Program-made: the position numbers and the translations under genes
DNA from: Blastococcus sp. VKM Ac-2987
GTDB taxonomy: Bacteria; Actinomycetota; Actinomycetes; Mycobacteriales; Geodermatophilaceae
DNA: 64,000 nucleotides
Assembly (NCBI RefSeq): GCF_026967805.1
Contig: NZ_JAPVBG010000002.1
Location: forward strand, 324,928-388,927
Direction: 5' to 3'
The notes under the pieces: model-generated
Database searches by the model: none
Told to the model about the DNA's origin: nothing
What the model saw: the letters and a program-made list of their open reading frames with translations, nothing else
In this document: positions 24,935 through 33,923 of the stretch, one piece after another
How positions within the stretch are numbered: the first letter of the stretch is position 1
Layout: the number at the start of each line of letters is the position of its first letter

Positions 24935-26179
24935 GTGCCCCTCGCCGACCGACCACCCCTGAGCCCGGTCCGGGTAGTGGTGGCCATCGTGGCGCTGGCG
25001 CTCGGCGGGTTCGCCATCGGCACCACCGAGTTCGTGACCATGGGCCTGCTGCCGGACATCGCCGACGGCGTGGGCGTCGACATCCCCTCGGCCGGCCACG
25101 TCATCTCCGCCTACGCCCTCGGCGTCGTGGTCGGCGCCCCGGTGATCGCGGCGATGAGCGCCCGCCTGCCCCGGCGCGCGCTGCTCGTCGGCCTGATGGG
25201 CGCCTTCCTGGTCGGCAACGTGCTCACCGCCCTGGCGCCGGCCTACCCGACGCTGCTGGGCGCCCGGTTCCTCGCCGGCCTGCCGCACGGCGCCTACTTC
25301 GGCGTGGCCTCGCTGGTCGCCGCGTCGCTGGTCGCGCCGCGGCTCCGGGGGCGCGCGGTCAGCTCGGTGATGCTCGGGCTGGCCGTCGCGCTGGTCGCCG
25401 GCGTCCCGGCCGCGACCTGGCTGGGGCAGGCGGCCGGCTGGCGCTCGGCGTACTGGCTGGTCGTCGTCCTGGCCGCGGCCACCGTGGCGGCCGTGCTGGT
25501 CGTCGTCCCGCCGTCACCGGGCCGGGCGGATGCCACGGTCCGGGGTGAGCTCGGGGCGCTGCGCCGGCCGCAGGTGCTGCTCACCCTGGGGGTCGGCATC
25601 GTCGGCTTCGGCGGCATGTTCGCGCTCTACAGCTACATCGCCCCGGTCGTCACCGACGTCGCGGAGCTCTCCCGCGGCACGCTGCCGGTGATCCTGTTCG
25701 TCTACGGGGTCGGCGGCATCATCGGGACGGCGCTGGCCGGGCGGCTGGGCGACTGGTCGCTGTTCCGCTCGCTGGTGGGCTCGCTGGTGGCGCTCATGGT
25801 GCTGCTCGCCGTGGTGGCCGTAGTGGCGTCCTGGGTGCCCGGCCTGGTGGCCGGCGTCTTCCTGGTCTCGGTCAGCGGCTCGACGCTGGCGATCCTGCTG
25901 CAGTTGCGGCTGATGGAGACCGCGGGGGAGGCCCAGATGCTCGGGGCCGCGCTCAACCACTCGGCCCTCAACCTCGCCAACGCCCTCGGCGCCTGGGTCG
26001 GCGGGCTGGTGATCGCCGCGGGCCTCGGTTACCGGGCGCCCAGCGCCGTCGGCGCCGCGCTGGCGGCCGCCGGGCTCGTCCCGCTCGCGGTCTCCGCCGT
26101 CCTGCGGCGCCGGGAGCGGGCCGCCGGGCCCGTCCCGGCCGCTGCGCCGGTGCCCGGGGAGCCGGCCGCCGTCCGCTGA
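24935..26179 (+). CDS. AraJ/YdhP-type MFS transporter
   Basis: 414-residue major facilitator of the sugar/drug efflux AraJ-like subfamily. Helix 1 has the family start LALGGFAIGTTEFVTMGLLPDIA; helix 4 region has LAGLPHGAYFGVASLVAASLV; helices 10-12 include GAALNHSALNLANALGAWVGG, all characteristic (quoted parts under twenty residues each could be extended). GTG at 24935 has CTGGAG 8 bases upstream; GTG 24926 and ATG 24893 are in-frame alternatives. Substrate unknown; not obviously tied to the cox genes that follow after a terminator. Confidence 0.85.
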   Translation: MPLADRPPLSPVRVVVAIVALALGGFAIGTTEFVTMGLLPDIADGVGVDIPSAGHVISAYALGVVVGAPVIAAMSARLPRRALLVGLMGAFLVGNVLTALAPAYPTLLGARFLAGLPHGAYFGVASLVAASLVAPRLRGRAVSSVMLGLAVALVAGVPAATWLGQAAGWRSAYWLVVVLAAATVAAVLVVVPPSPGRADATVRGELGALRRPQVLLTLGVGIVGFGGMFALYSYIAPVVTDVAELSRGTLPVILFVYGVGGIIGTALAGRLGDWSLFRSLVGSLVALMVLLAVVAVVASWVPGLVAGVFLVSVSGSTLAILLQLRLMETAGEAQMLGAALNHSALNLANALGAWVGGLVIAAGLGYRAPSAVGAALAAAGLVPLAVSAVLRRRERAAGPVPAAAPVPGEPAAVR

Positions 26180-26195
26180 CCCACCGGCGGGACGT

Positions 26196-26257
26196 GCACG
26201 GGCCGCCGCTCCGGGAGGGCGGTGCAACGCCGCTGCAACGTCGCCGGCGGCCCGTGC
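26196..26257 (+). terminator. Long hairpin after MFS gene
   Basis: Perfect 13-base arms GCACGGGCCGCCG and CGGCGGCCCGTGC enclose 36 bases, 17 bases after the MFS stop. It separates the exporter from the coxSLM operon. The loop contains GGTGCAACG and CTGCAACG, a repeated octamer-like element seen again just upstream of coxS. Confidence 0.5.
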
Positions 26258-26393
26258 GCTGCGCTGATCTCGTACTTCTTCGCCCGATCGCGCAGCTAAG
26301 CGTGGCCTAAGTCACTCCTTTCGGGTCAGACTCCGCCGCAGGCCCGCGGTCGACCGTGGGCGCATCGACCCCCTGCAACGAGGCGGAGGACGG

Positions 26394-26951
26394 ATGACCC
26401 GGATCAGCGTGCGGGTGGACGGGGCGTCGTACGACGACGACGTCGAGCCCCGGACCCTTCTCGTGCACTACCTGCGCGAGCAGCTCGGCAAGGTCGGCAC
26501 CGTGGTCGGCTGCGACACCAGCAACTGCGGCGCCTGCACCGTGCACCTCGACGGCGAGGCCGTGAAGAGCTGCACCGTGCTGGCCGTCCAGGCCGACGGC
26601 GCCGAGGTGACGACCATCGAGGGCGTCGCCGGCGACGGCAGCGGCAACGGGCAGCTGCACCCCATGCAGAAGGCGTTCCACGAGATGCACGGGCTCCAGT
26701 GCGGCTACTGCACCCCCGGCATGATCATGGCCTCCCTCGACCTGGTGAAGGAGAACCCCGACCCCAGCGAGGACGAGGTGCGGGAGGGCATCGAGGGCAA
26801 CCTCTGCCGCTGCACCGGCTACCAGAACATCGTCCGCGCCGTGCAGCAGGCGGCCGCCGAGATGCGCGGGTCCGACGGCAACGGCAACGGCCACGTCGCG
26901 CCGGCCGAGGTCGACACCGCCGCCGCGCCGCACGTGGTGGGGCAGGCATGA
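26394..26951 (+). CDS. coxS: CO dehydrogenase-type small subunit, [2Fe-2S]
   Basis: Iron-sulfur subunit of a molybdenum hydroxylase, 185 residues. It passes electrons from the molybdenum site to FAD via two [2Fe-2S] clusters. Plant-ferredoxin-type cluster ligands are Cys40, Cys45, Cys48 and Cys60; the C-terminal cluster uses Cys103, Cys106, Cys138 and Cys140 (QCGYCTPGM and [10 protein letters not shown]). The C-terminal 25 residues are a Gly/Asn/Ala-rich tail beyond the usual end. ATG at 26394 follows GGCGGAGGACGG. Its stop overlaps the coxL start (ATGA). Gene order S-L-M is that of form II enzymes. Confidence 0.93.
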   Translation: MTRISVRVDGASYDDDVEPRTLLVHYLREQLGKVGTVVGCDTSNCGACTVHLDGEAVKSCTVLAVQADGAEVTTIEGVAGDGSGNGQLHPMQKAFHEMHGLQCGYCTPGMIMASLDLVKENPDPSEDEVREGIEGNLCRCTGYQNIVRAVQQAAAEMRGSDGNGNGHVAPAEVDTAAAPHVVGQA

Positions 26952-29446
26952 CCGCCGTCGAGGAGCGGACCGGCACCACCCCGGGGCCGGAGAAGGAGAT
27001 CGGCAAGGCGCGCCGCCGCAAGGAGGACGCCCGGCTGATCACCGGCAAGACCACCTGGACCGACAACATGGTCCTGCCCGGGATGCTGCACCTGGCGGTC
27101 GTCCGCTCACCCGTCGCGCACGCGCGGATCACGCACGTCGACGTCAGCGCCGTGCGCGAGGCCCCCGGCGTCATCGCCGTCTTCACCGGTAGCGACCTCG
27201 CCGAGGAGCAGGGCTCGCTGCCGTGCGCCTGGCCGGTCACCCCGGAGATGGTCAACCCCGGCCACCCGTCGATCGCCGTCGACCAGGTCAACCACGTCGG
27301 CGAGGCGGTCGCGGTGATCGTGGCCCGCAGCAAGACCGCCGCCCAGGACGCCGTCGAGCTCGCCGACATCGACTACGAGCCGCTGCCGGTGGTGCTGGAC
27401 ATGGAGGAGGCGGTCGCCGACGGCGCCGACCTCGTCCACGACCACCTGGAGTCCAACACCAGCTACCACTTCGTCTTCGACGCCGGCGAGATGGGCACCG
27501 GCTCGGACACCGACCAGGCGTTCGCCGACGCCGACGTCGTCGTCAGCCGGCGGTTGATCCAGCAGCGGCTGATCCCGGCGTTCATGGAGCCGCGCTCGGT
27601 CGTCGTCCAGCCGCAGGGCGACAACTACACGATGTGGTCGGCCACCCAGATCCCGCACATCCTGCGGGTGATGGCGGCGATGGTCACCGGCATCCCCGAG
27701 CACAAGCTGCGCGTCGTCGCCCCCGACGTCGGCGGCGGCTTCGGCGGGAAGCTGCAGGTCAACCCGGAGGAGATCCTCTGCCTCCTGATCGCGCGGCGGC
27801 TGGGCAAGCCGGTCAAGTGGACCGAGACCCGCAGCGAGTCGCTGATGACCGCCCACCACGGCCGCGACCAGATCCAGTACGTCGACATCGCCGCCGACCG
27901 CGAGGGCAACCTCAAGGGCCTGCGGGTGCGGCTGCTGGCCGACATGGGCGCCTACCTGCGGCTGATCACGCCGGGCGTCCCGGCCCTGGGCGCCTTCATG
28001 TACCCGGGCATCTACAAGTTCCCGGCCTACCGGTTCGAGTGCGACGGGGTGTTCACCAACAAGGTGCCCACCGACGCCTACCGCGGCGCCGGGCGGCCGG
28101 AGGCCACGTTCGCGATCGAGCGGATCATGGACGAGCTCGCCGTCGAGCTGGGCATGGACCCGCTGGAGCTGCGGCGTAAGAACTGGATCAACGCCGACGA
28201 GTTCCCGTTCACCACGGTGGCCGGGCTGGCCTACGACAGCGGCGACTACGAGACCGCGACCCAGCAGGCGCTGGAGCTGCTCGGCTACGACGAGCTGCGC
28301 GCCGAGCAGCAGCGGCGGCGGGAGTCCGGCGACCGGGTCCAGCTGGGCATCGGCATCTCCACCTTCACCGAGATGTGCGGCCTGGCCCCCTCCCGGGTGC
28401 TGGGGTCGCTCTCCTTCGGCGCCGGCGGGTGGGAGCACGCCGCCATCCGCATGCTGCCCACCGGCAAGGTCGAGGTGGTCACCGGCTCGACGCCGCACGG
28501 CCAGGGCCACGAGACGGCGTGGAGCCAGCTGGTCGCCGACTCCCTCGGCGTGCCGTTCGAGGACGTCGAGGTGCTGCACGGCGACACCGCGATCTCCTCC
28601 CGCGGGCTGGACACCTACGGCTCGCGGTCCCTGGTGGTCGGCGGGTCGGCCGTGGTCAAGGCGGCGGACAAGGTGATCGCCAAGGCCCGGAAGATCGCCG
28701 CGCACCTGCTCGAGGCCAGCGAGGACGACCTGGACTTCGAGGCCGGCAAGTTCTCCGTGCGGGGGACGCCGGGCACCGGCCTCGGCATCCAGGAGATCGC
28801 GCTGGCGATCTTCGCCGCGCACAACTACCCGGAGGGCATCGAGCCCTCGATCGACGCCGAGGCGACGTTCGACCCGGAGAACTTCTCCTTCCCGCACGGC
28901 ACCCACCTGTGCGCGATGGAGGTCGACACCGAGACGGGGTTCGTCAAGATCCGCAAGTACGCCTGCGTCGACGACGTCGGCACGATCGTGAACCCGCTGA
29001 TCGTCGAGGGGCAGGTGCACGGCGGCCTGGCGCAGGGCATCGCGCAGGCGCTGTACGAGGAGGCCGTCTACGACGCCGACGGCAACCTCACCACCGGCAC
29101 CTTCGTCGACTACCTGGTGCCCTCGGCGAACGACCTGCCGCACTTCGACACCGGCAACACCGTGCACAGCGCGCCCGGCAACCCGATCGGGGCCAAGGGC
29201 GTGGGGGAGGCCGGCTGCATCGCCTCGACGCCCGCGGTGGTGAACGCCGCGCTGGACGCCGTCCGGCACCTGGGGGTCACCGACATCCGCATGCCGCTGA
29301 CCCCTGAGCGGGTCTGGCGGGCGATCCACCGGGGCGGGGACGGCGGCGACCGCGCCACCGCCGGCTCCAACGCCTACGGCGGGGCGCAGACCGAGACCAC
29401 CGCCGGGGTGTCCACCGACGCCTCCTCGCTGGGAGGGGACCGATGA
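26948..29446 (+). CDS. coxL: Form II CoxL, molybdenum hydroxylase large subunit
   Basis: Molybdopterin-binding subunit, 832 residues. Seen: VGGGFGGK (cofactor contact), active-site loop AYRGAGR at residues 377-383, and GVGEAG with the catalytic Glu754. Form I (true CO dehydrogenase) carries AYXCSFR with a cysteine binding copper; here it is AYRGAGR, the form II signature, so CO oxidation is not assured and the enzyme may oxidise an aldehyde or other small substrate (family knowledge). A 40-residue Gly/Thr-rich tail extends the C-terminus. Translationally coupled to coxS (ATGA) and to a 21-codon ORF at its end. Confidence 0.93.
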   Translation: MTAVEERTGTTPGPEKEIGKARRRKEDARLITGKTTWTDNMVLPGMLHLAVVRSPVAHARITHVDVSAVREAPGVIAVFTGSDLAEEQGSLPCAWPVTPEMVNPGHPSIAVDQVNHVGEAVAVIVARSKTAAQDAVELADIDYEPLPVVLDMEEAVADGADLVHDHLESNTSYHFVFDAGEMGTGSDTDQAFADADVVVSRRLIQQRLIPAFMEPRSVVVQPQGDNYTMWSATQIPHILRVMAAMVTGIPEHKLRVVAPDVGGGFGGKLQVNPEEILCLLIARRLGKPVKWTETRSESLMTAHHGRDQIQYVDIAADREGNLKGLRVRLLADMGAYLRLITPGVPALGAFMYPGIYKFPAYRFECDGVFTNKVPTDAYRGAGRPEATFAIERIMDELAVELGMDPLELRRKNWINADEFPFTTVAGLAYDSGDYETATQQALELLGYDELRAEQQRRRESGDRVQLGIGISTFTEMCGLAPSRVLGSLSFGAGGWEHAAIRMLPTGKVEVVTGSTPHGQGHETAWSQLVADSLGVPFEDVEVLHGDTAISSRGLDTYGSRSLVVGGSAVVKAADKVIAKARKIAAHLLEASEDDLDFEAGKFSVRGTPGTGLGIQEIALAIFAAHNYPEGIEPSIDAEATFDPENFSFPHGTHLCAMEVDTETGFVKIRKYACVDDVGTIVNPLIVEGQVHGGLAQGIAQALYEEAVYDADGNLTTGTFVDYLVPSANDLPHFDTGNTVHSAPGNPIGAKGVGEAGCIASTPAVVNAALDAVRHLGVTDIRMPLTPERVWRAIHRGGDGGDRATAGSNAYGGAQTETTAGVSTDASSLGGDR

Positions 29447-29508
29447 CCCGCCGGAGCCCCGAACGCCGCCACCCCCGTCGGACGCTCGCCCAGGAGGGCC
29501 GGTCATGA
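29443..29508 (+). CDS. 21-residue bridging ORF between coxL and coxM
   Basis: A short basic open frame (ATG at 29443, TGA at 29506-29508). Its ATG overlaps the coxL stop as ATGA, and its own stop overlaps the coxM start as ATGA. The peptide is Arg/Pro-rich (7 Arg in 21) with no recognisable domain. It may act only as a translational relay carrying ribosomes from coxL to coxM; CAGGAGGG upstream of coxM could also recruit ribosomes directly. Whether the peptide is made or functional is unknown. Confidence 0.4.
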   Translation: MTRRSPERRHPRRTLAQEGRS

Positions 29509-30362
29509 TCCCCGCACCGTTCGCCTACGCCCGCCCCACCACCGTCGACGAGGCGCTGCAGGCCATCGCCGAGGGCGGCGAGGACGTGAAGGTCCTGGCC
29601 GGCGGCCAGTCGCTCATCCCGGTCATGCGGCTGCGGCTGGCCGCGCCGGAGACCGTCGTCGACCTCGGCCGGGTCGCCGAGCTCCGGGGCGTGCGGGAGG
29701 AGGACGACGCGATCGTCGTCGGCGCGATGACGACGCACGCCGACGTCCTCGCCGATCCGCTGATCCGGCAGTACGCGCCGCTGGTCGCCGAGGCGACGGC
29801 GACCGTGGCCGACCGGCAGGTGCGGCACCGGGGCACGTTCGGCGGCGCGCTGGTGCACGCCGACCCGGCCGGTGACCTGCCGGCGGTGGCCCTGGCGCTG
29901 GACGCCGAGTTCGTCATCGTCGGCCCCGGCGGGCGCCGGACGGTCGGTGCGTCGGAGTTCTTCGTCGACTACCTGACCACCGCGGTGCAGGAGGGGGAGC
30001 TGCTCGTCGAGGTGCGGCTGCCCAAGCTCGCCGGCTCCTGGGGCATGCACTACGAGAAGTTCAACCGGGTGGCCCAGGCGTGGTCGATCGTGGCCGTGGC
30101 TGCCGCGGTGCGCCGGGAGGACGGGCGGATCGCCGAGGCACGGATCGGGCTGACCAACATGGGGCCGACCCCGCTGCGGGCCCGGCAGGTCGAGGAGGCG
30201 CTGGCCGGGGCGGAGGCGACCGCGGACGCGGTGGCCGCCGCGTCCCAGCACGCCGCCGTCGGCACCGACCCGAGCAGCGACCTGAACGCGCAGGCCGATT
30301 ACCGGCAGCATCTCGCCACGGTGCTGACGCGCCGCGCGGTGAGCACCGCCGCCGGGCTGTAG
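29505..30362 (+). CDS. coxM: CO dehydrogenase-type medium subunit, FAD-binding
   Basis: FAD subunit of the molybdenum hydroxylase, 285 residues, the normal size. Seen: LAGGQSLIPVMRLRLA (FAD-binding near residue 32), GAMTTHADVLADPLI, and RHRGTFGGALVHADPAGDLP, the second flavin loop. It accepts electrons from CoxS and hands them to the respiratory chain or another acceptor. Start: ATG at 29505 after CAGGAGGGCCGGTC. It is third in the S-L-M order of form II operons and precedes coxG by 77 bases. Confidence 0.92.
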   Translation: MIPAPFAYARPTTVDEALQAIAEGGEDVKVLAGGQSLIPVMRLRLAAPETVVDLGRVAELRGVREEDDAIVVGAMTTHADVLADPLIRQYAPLVAEATATVADRQVRHRGTFGGALVHADPAGDLPAVALALDAEFVIVGPGGRRTVGASEFFVDYLTTAVQEGELLVEVRLPKLAGSWGMHYEKFNRVAQAWSIVAVAAAVRREDGRIAEARIGLTNMGPTPLRARQVEEALAGAEATADAVAAASQHAAVGTDPSSDLNAQADYRQHLATVLTRRAVSTAAGL

Positions 30363-30439
30363 CGTCGGGTTCCCGCCCGGTCAGAACCCGTCCGTCCCGG
30401 CGTCCCGTCGCCCGGTCGCTCCTTCCAGGAGGTCCTGCA

Positions 30440-31600
30440 GTGCAGCTGGAGAACTCGTTCACCGTCCCGGTGCCCGTCGACGAGGCCTGGCGGGTGCTGC
30501 TCGACATCGAGCGGATCGCCCCCTGCATGCCGGGCGCGGCGCTGGACTCCGTCGACGGCGACGACTTCACCGGCCGGGTGAAGGTCAAGCTGGGGCCGAT
30601 CAACCTGACCTACCAGGGCAAGGCCTCCTTCGTCGAGAAGGACGAGGCCGCGCACCGGGCGGTCATCGACGCCCGCGGCAAGGACCAGCGCGGCAACGGC
30701 ACGGCGGCGGCGATGGTGACGGCGAACCTGCGTGCCGAGGGGTCGGTCACGCGGGTCGACGTCCTCACCGACCTCAACATCACCGGCCGGCCGGCGCAGT
30801 TCGGTCGCGGGGTGATGACCGACGTCGGCAACAAGCTGCTCGGGCAGTTCGCCGACAAGCTGGCCGCCCAGCTCGGCGAGGGCGACGCGCAGGGCGACGC
30901 CGACCGGGCCAGCGCCGCGGCGGGCGCGAGCACGGCGGGCCAGGCCACGGCGGGCGAGGGCGCGGCGGCGAAGGCGGCCGCGACGGCCACCGGCGTCGTC
31001 GAGGAGGTCGCCGCGTCGGCGGAGCAGGCCGCCGGCGAGGGCACGGCGGTCAAGAAGGCCGCAGCCGCCACGAAGAAGGCGGCCGCCTCGGCCACCGACA
31101 AGGTCGCCGGGCAGGAGTCCGCCGAGCAGGAGTCGGCGACCGCCGACGCCCCGGCGAAGACGACCGCGGCGAAGGCGACGGCGGCCAAGGCCACGCCTGC
31201 CAAGAAGGTCCCTCCGGCCAAGGGGGCTGCCGGCAAGGAGTCGGCGACCACCGGGACGCCGGCCAAGGAGACCGCGGCGAAGGTGACCGCGGCCAAGGCG
31301 GAGCACGCCGACACCCCCTCCGCGTCGCGGGACACCGCGCCCGCCGGCAAGGCGCCGAGCGCGCCGCCGAAGGGCACCACCGCCCCGCCGAACCGGCCCG
31401 CCACGGGGGCGCCGCTGCGCAGCGTCCCCGGCACCGGCCCCTCGACCGACCGCCCCCGGCCGGCGCAGACCGAGCCGGAGCCGATCGACCTGCTCGAGGT
31501 GGCCGGCGGCGCCGCGCTGTCCCGCTACGCGGCGCCCGCCGCTGGGGTGACCGCCCTCCTCGTGCTGATCATGCTGCTCGTCCGCCGTCGCCGGCGCTGA
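30440..31600 (+). CDS. coxG: CoxG-like SRPBCC protein with Lys/Ala-rich linker and membrane anchor
   Basis: 386 residues. The first 145 residues are a CoxG/SRPBCC domain (ENSFTVPVPVDEAWRVLLD, GKASFVEKD, LGQFADKLAAQL). CoxG in Oligotropha recruits CO dehydrogenase to the membrane. Residues 155-345 are a low-complexity Ala/Lys/Thr/Pro linker resembling histone H1 tails (repeats of KKAAA, AKTTAAKATAAKATPAKK), and the last 25 residues are one membrane helix followed by RRRRR (AGVTALLVLIMLLV). So the domain is a tail-anchored tether. Start: GTG at 30440, 7 bases after AGGAGG. Confidence 0.85.
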   Translation: MQLENSFTVPVPVDEAWRVLLDIERIAPCMPGAALDSVDGDDFTGRVKVKLGPINLTYQGKASFVEKDEAAHRAVIDARGKDQRGNGTAAAMVTANLRAEGSVTRVDVLTDLNITGRPAQFGRGVMTDVGNKLLGQFADKLAAQLGEGDAQGDADRASAAAGASTAGQATAGEGAAAKAAATATGVVEEVAASAEQAAGEGTAVKKAAAATKKAAASATDKVAGQESAEQESATADAPAKTTAAKATAAKATPAKKVPPAKGAAGKESATTGTPAKETAAKVTAAKAEHADTPSASRDTAPAGKAPSAPPKGTTAPPNRPATGAPLRSVPGTGPSTDRPRPAQTEPEPIDLLEVAGGAALSRYAAPAAGVTALLVLIMLLVRRRRR

Positions 31601-31707
31601 GCAGGGATTCCGCCTCGCCGGTCGAAGCCGCGGGCCCCCGGTAGCCGCCCTCCGGGGTGGGTTCCCGCGTGGCCGTAACTGTCGCACCCCCGCCCTATGG
31701 TCGGGTC

Positions 31708-33282
31708 ATGTCGGCGGGTGGTGCGTTCGCGGTCGGGGTGACGATCATCCCGGTCGACGGCGCGCCGTCCGCCTGGGAGCTGGCCGATCCGGACCCGAGT
31801 CCGAGTCCCGAGCAGTTGGGCGAGCTGCTGCCGCCGCGCCGGTCGGCGGCAGAGGTGGCCGATCTGTTACAGCAGATCACCGCGGCGGAGGCCCGGCTGG
31901 CGGCGCTGAAGGTCGAGCTGGTGCTGGATCTGGCTGCTGCCCGGCCGGCAGGCGACGACTCACGCCCCGGTGGGGTCGGTGCGCTCGACCACGACGGCGC
32001 GACGGGCCTGGACGGGGTGAGCGAGTTCCTGCCGGACGAGCTGGCCCTGATCCTCAACTGCAGCCGGGCGGCCGCGTCCACGCTGCTGGAGCTGTCGGCG
32101 ACGCTGACGCACCGGCTGCCTGCGACAAGGGCCGAGCTGGGCGCCGGCCGGCTGGACTGGCCGCGGGTACGGGCGATGGCCGCAGAGGTCGGACGGGCGG
32201 CCGCCGACACCGATCCCGCGATCTTGGCGGCGGTCGAGGAAGCCGTGCTGCCGGCCGCCTCGGAGGCGTCGATCCGCAGGTTGCGCGAGACGGTGCGGTG
32301 CGCGCTGATCGCCCGTGACGCGGCGGCGGTCGACCGGCGCCGCAGGCAGGCCGAGCGAGCCGCCGATGTGACCGTCCGTCCCGTCGGGGACGGGATGAGC
32401 GAGTTGGGCGTGCTGCTGCCGCACGAGACGGCCGTCGCCTGCCGCGACACCGCCGACCGCTTCGCCCGGGCGGCGAAGGACGCCGGGGATCCGCGGCCGA
32501 CGGGCATGCTGCGGGCCGGTGCGGCGGCCGACCTGATGCTCCGGCCGTGGGACGACAGCCGCCCGCCGGTGACCGCGCACCTGACAGTGGTCGCCCCACT
32601 GGAGGCGCTCGCGGTGGCGGCCTTCCAGCGCCAGGGCGGCCCGGCTCCGGCGGCGTCCGTGCCCTCGGGCGCGCCGGCTCCGACCGGGGAGGTGGACGGG
32701 GAGCCGATCACCGCAGCGCACGTGCGCGAACTGCTCACCCGGTTGGACGCCCTAGGTCCGGGCGGGCTGCAGGCGGCGGCCGGCGGAAGTCTGGAGATCG
32801 CAGTGACCGACCGCACCGGGCGGTTGCTGGCGGTGACCGGCCGTGCCGAGCTCGGTCGGCTCGCCGTTCGCGGGTGCCCGGATCACCTGGCCGGCGGATG
32901 TGCGTGTGCAGTCCTCGGCCCACCAGGCACGGTCGACCGCTACTCCCCCGCCCCTGCACAGCGGCGATTCGTCCGCACGCGCGATCGCATCTGCCGGCAT
33001 CCCGGTTGCACGGTTCGCGCCGTCTGGGCCGATCTCGACCACGTCGTCGCCCACGGCGACGGCGGGGAGACCTCCTGCGCCAACCTGTGCTGCCTGTGCC
33101 GACGCCACCACCGGCTCAAGACCCATGCAGACGGCTGGCAACACACCCTCGACGAGGACGGCATCCTCACCGTGATCACTCCCAGCGGGGTGACCCGGAC
33201 CAGCCGGCCGCCCGGCTGGCAGGTGCTGTACGAGCAACCCGCTGCACCGGCACCGCCACCGGACGATCCTCCGCCGTTCTGA
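31708..33282 (+). CDS. DUF222/13E12-family protein with HNH endonuclease domain
   Basis: 524 residues. The N-terminal 300 residues form a helical DUF222 domain; the C-terminus carries an HNH nuclease domain with zinc-type cysteines (CRHPGCTVRAVWADLDHVVAHGDGGET, in parts; CANLCCLCRRHHRLKTH). DUF222-HNH genes are present in many copies in actinobacterial genomes, related to the mycobacterial REP13E12 family; their role is unknown. ATG at 31708 is the start, and the preceding 107-base spacer separates it from coxG. Codon use is a little less GC-extreme than its neighbours in places, compatible with a mobile history, though not proof. Confidence 0.85.
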   Translation: MSAGGAFAVGVTIIPVDGAPSAWELADPDPSPSPEQLGELLPPRRSAAEVADLLQQITAAEARLAALKVELVLDLAAARPAGDDSRPGGVGALDHDGATGLDGVSEFLPDELALILNCSRAAASTLLELSATLTHRLPATRAELGAGRLDWPRVRAMAAEVGRAAADTDPAILAAVEEAVLPAASEASIRRLRETVRCALIARDAAAVDRRRRQAERAADVTVRPVGDGMSELGVLLPHETAVACRDTADRFARAAKDAGDPRPTGMLRAGAAADLMLRPWDDSRPPVTAHLTVVAPLEALAVAAFQRQGGPAPAASVPSGAPAPTGEVDGEPITAAHVRELLTRLDALGPGGLQAAAGGSLEIAVTDRTGRLLAVTGRAELGRLAVRGCPDHLAGGCACAVLGPPGTVDRYSPAPAQRRFVRTRDRICRHPGCTVRAVWADLDHVVAHGDGGETSCANLCCLCRRHHRLKTHADGWQHTLDEDGILTVITPSGVTRTSRPPGWQVLYEQPAAPAPPPDDPPPF

Positions 33283-33299
33283 GGAGCATGGCCGCTGGA

Positions 33300-33923
33300 T
33301 CAAGCGGACAGGACCTCGGCCAGCCAGGAGGCGGCGGCCGCGCCGACGAGGTCCGGGTTGCGCTTGAGCGAGTGGTCGCCGGGCACGGCGTAGACCGATG
33401 CGCCGGGCATCCCGGTGAGGACGGCGGCCACGTCGGCGGGCGCCCCGAACGCATCCCGCTCGCCCTGCACCACGACCAGGGGCACGGTCACGCCCACGAG
33501 TTCGGCGGCCCGGCTCTTCTCCGGCCGCCCCGGCGGGTGCAGCGGGAAGGCCAGGGCCAGGACGCCGTCCGCGCCGACCTGCGCCGCGGTCCGGCAGGCC
33601 ACCCGTGCCCCGGCGCTGCGACCGCCCACGACCAGCGGCCCGGTCAGGTGCCCGCTGCCGGGCAGGTGGGCGAGCACAGCCCGCCAGCCCTCGTCCAGCC
33701 GCGCGGGGGCGGGAGCGATCCTCTTCCCGGCCACCCGCCACGGCTGCTCGACCCGCAGCACCCGCCAGCCGGCCTCGGCGGCGTCCCGGGCCACGGCCAG
33801 CAGGTCGGCCGACTCGACGCCGCCGCCGGCGCCGTGCCCGAGCAGCAGCGTGCCGCGGGCGCCGCCGTCGGTGAGGTGAGCGCGGGCCGGGCCGTGCGGG
33901 GTGTCGATGTCGAGCGCGGTCAC
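33300..33923 (-). CDS. Alpha/beta hydrolase, dienelactone-hydrolase-like
   Basis: 207-residue alpha/beta-hydrolase with HGAGGG near residue 31 (oxyanion loop), nucleophile region VVGGRSAGARVACR (Ser about 102), and C-terminal VVVQGERDAFGAP and VPGDHSLKRNPDL supplying Asp and His. This arrangement matches the KANL3/Tex30-type small hydrolases. GTG at 33923 overlaps the stop of the upstream dehalogenase gene (GTGA), so the two are coupled. Substrate unknown. Confidence 0.85.
   Translation of the reverse strand: MTALDIDTPHGPARAHLTDGGARGTLLLGHGAGGGVESADLLAVARDAAEAGWRVLRVEQPWRVAGKRIAPAPARLDEGWRAVLAHLPGSGHLTGPLVVGGRSAGARVACRTAAQVGADGVLALAFPLHPPGRPEKSRAAELVGVTVPLVVVQGERDAFGAPADVAAVLTGMPGASVYAVPGDHSLKRNPDLVGAAAASWLAEVLSA

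Noticed and set aside
26948-29446. Calling coxL a CO dehydrogenase of form I
   Set aside because: The loop is AYRGAGR, not AYXCSFR; there is no copper-binding Cys, so only the form II label is supported.
31708-33282. Insertion sequence or intein for the DUF222/HNH gene
   Set aside because: The HNH domain is real, but there are no flanking inverted repeats, target duplications or transposase; it is a chromosomal DUF222 gene.
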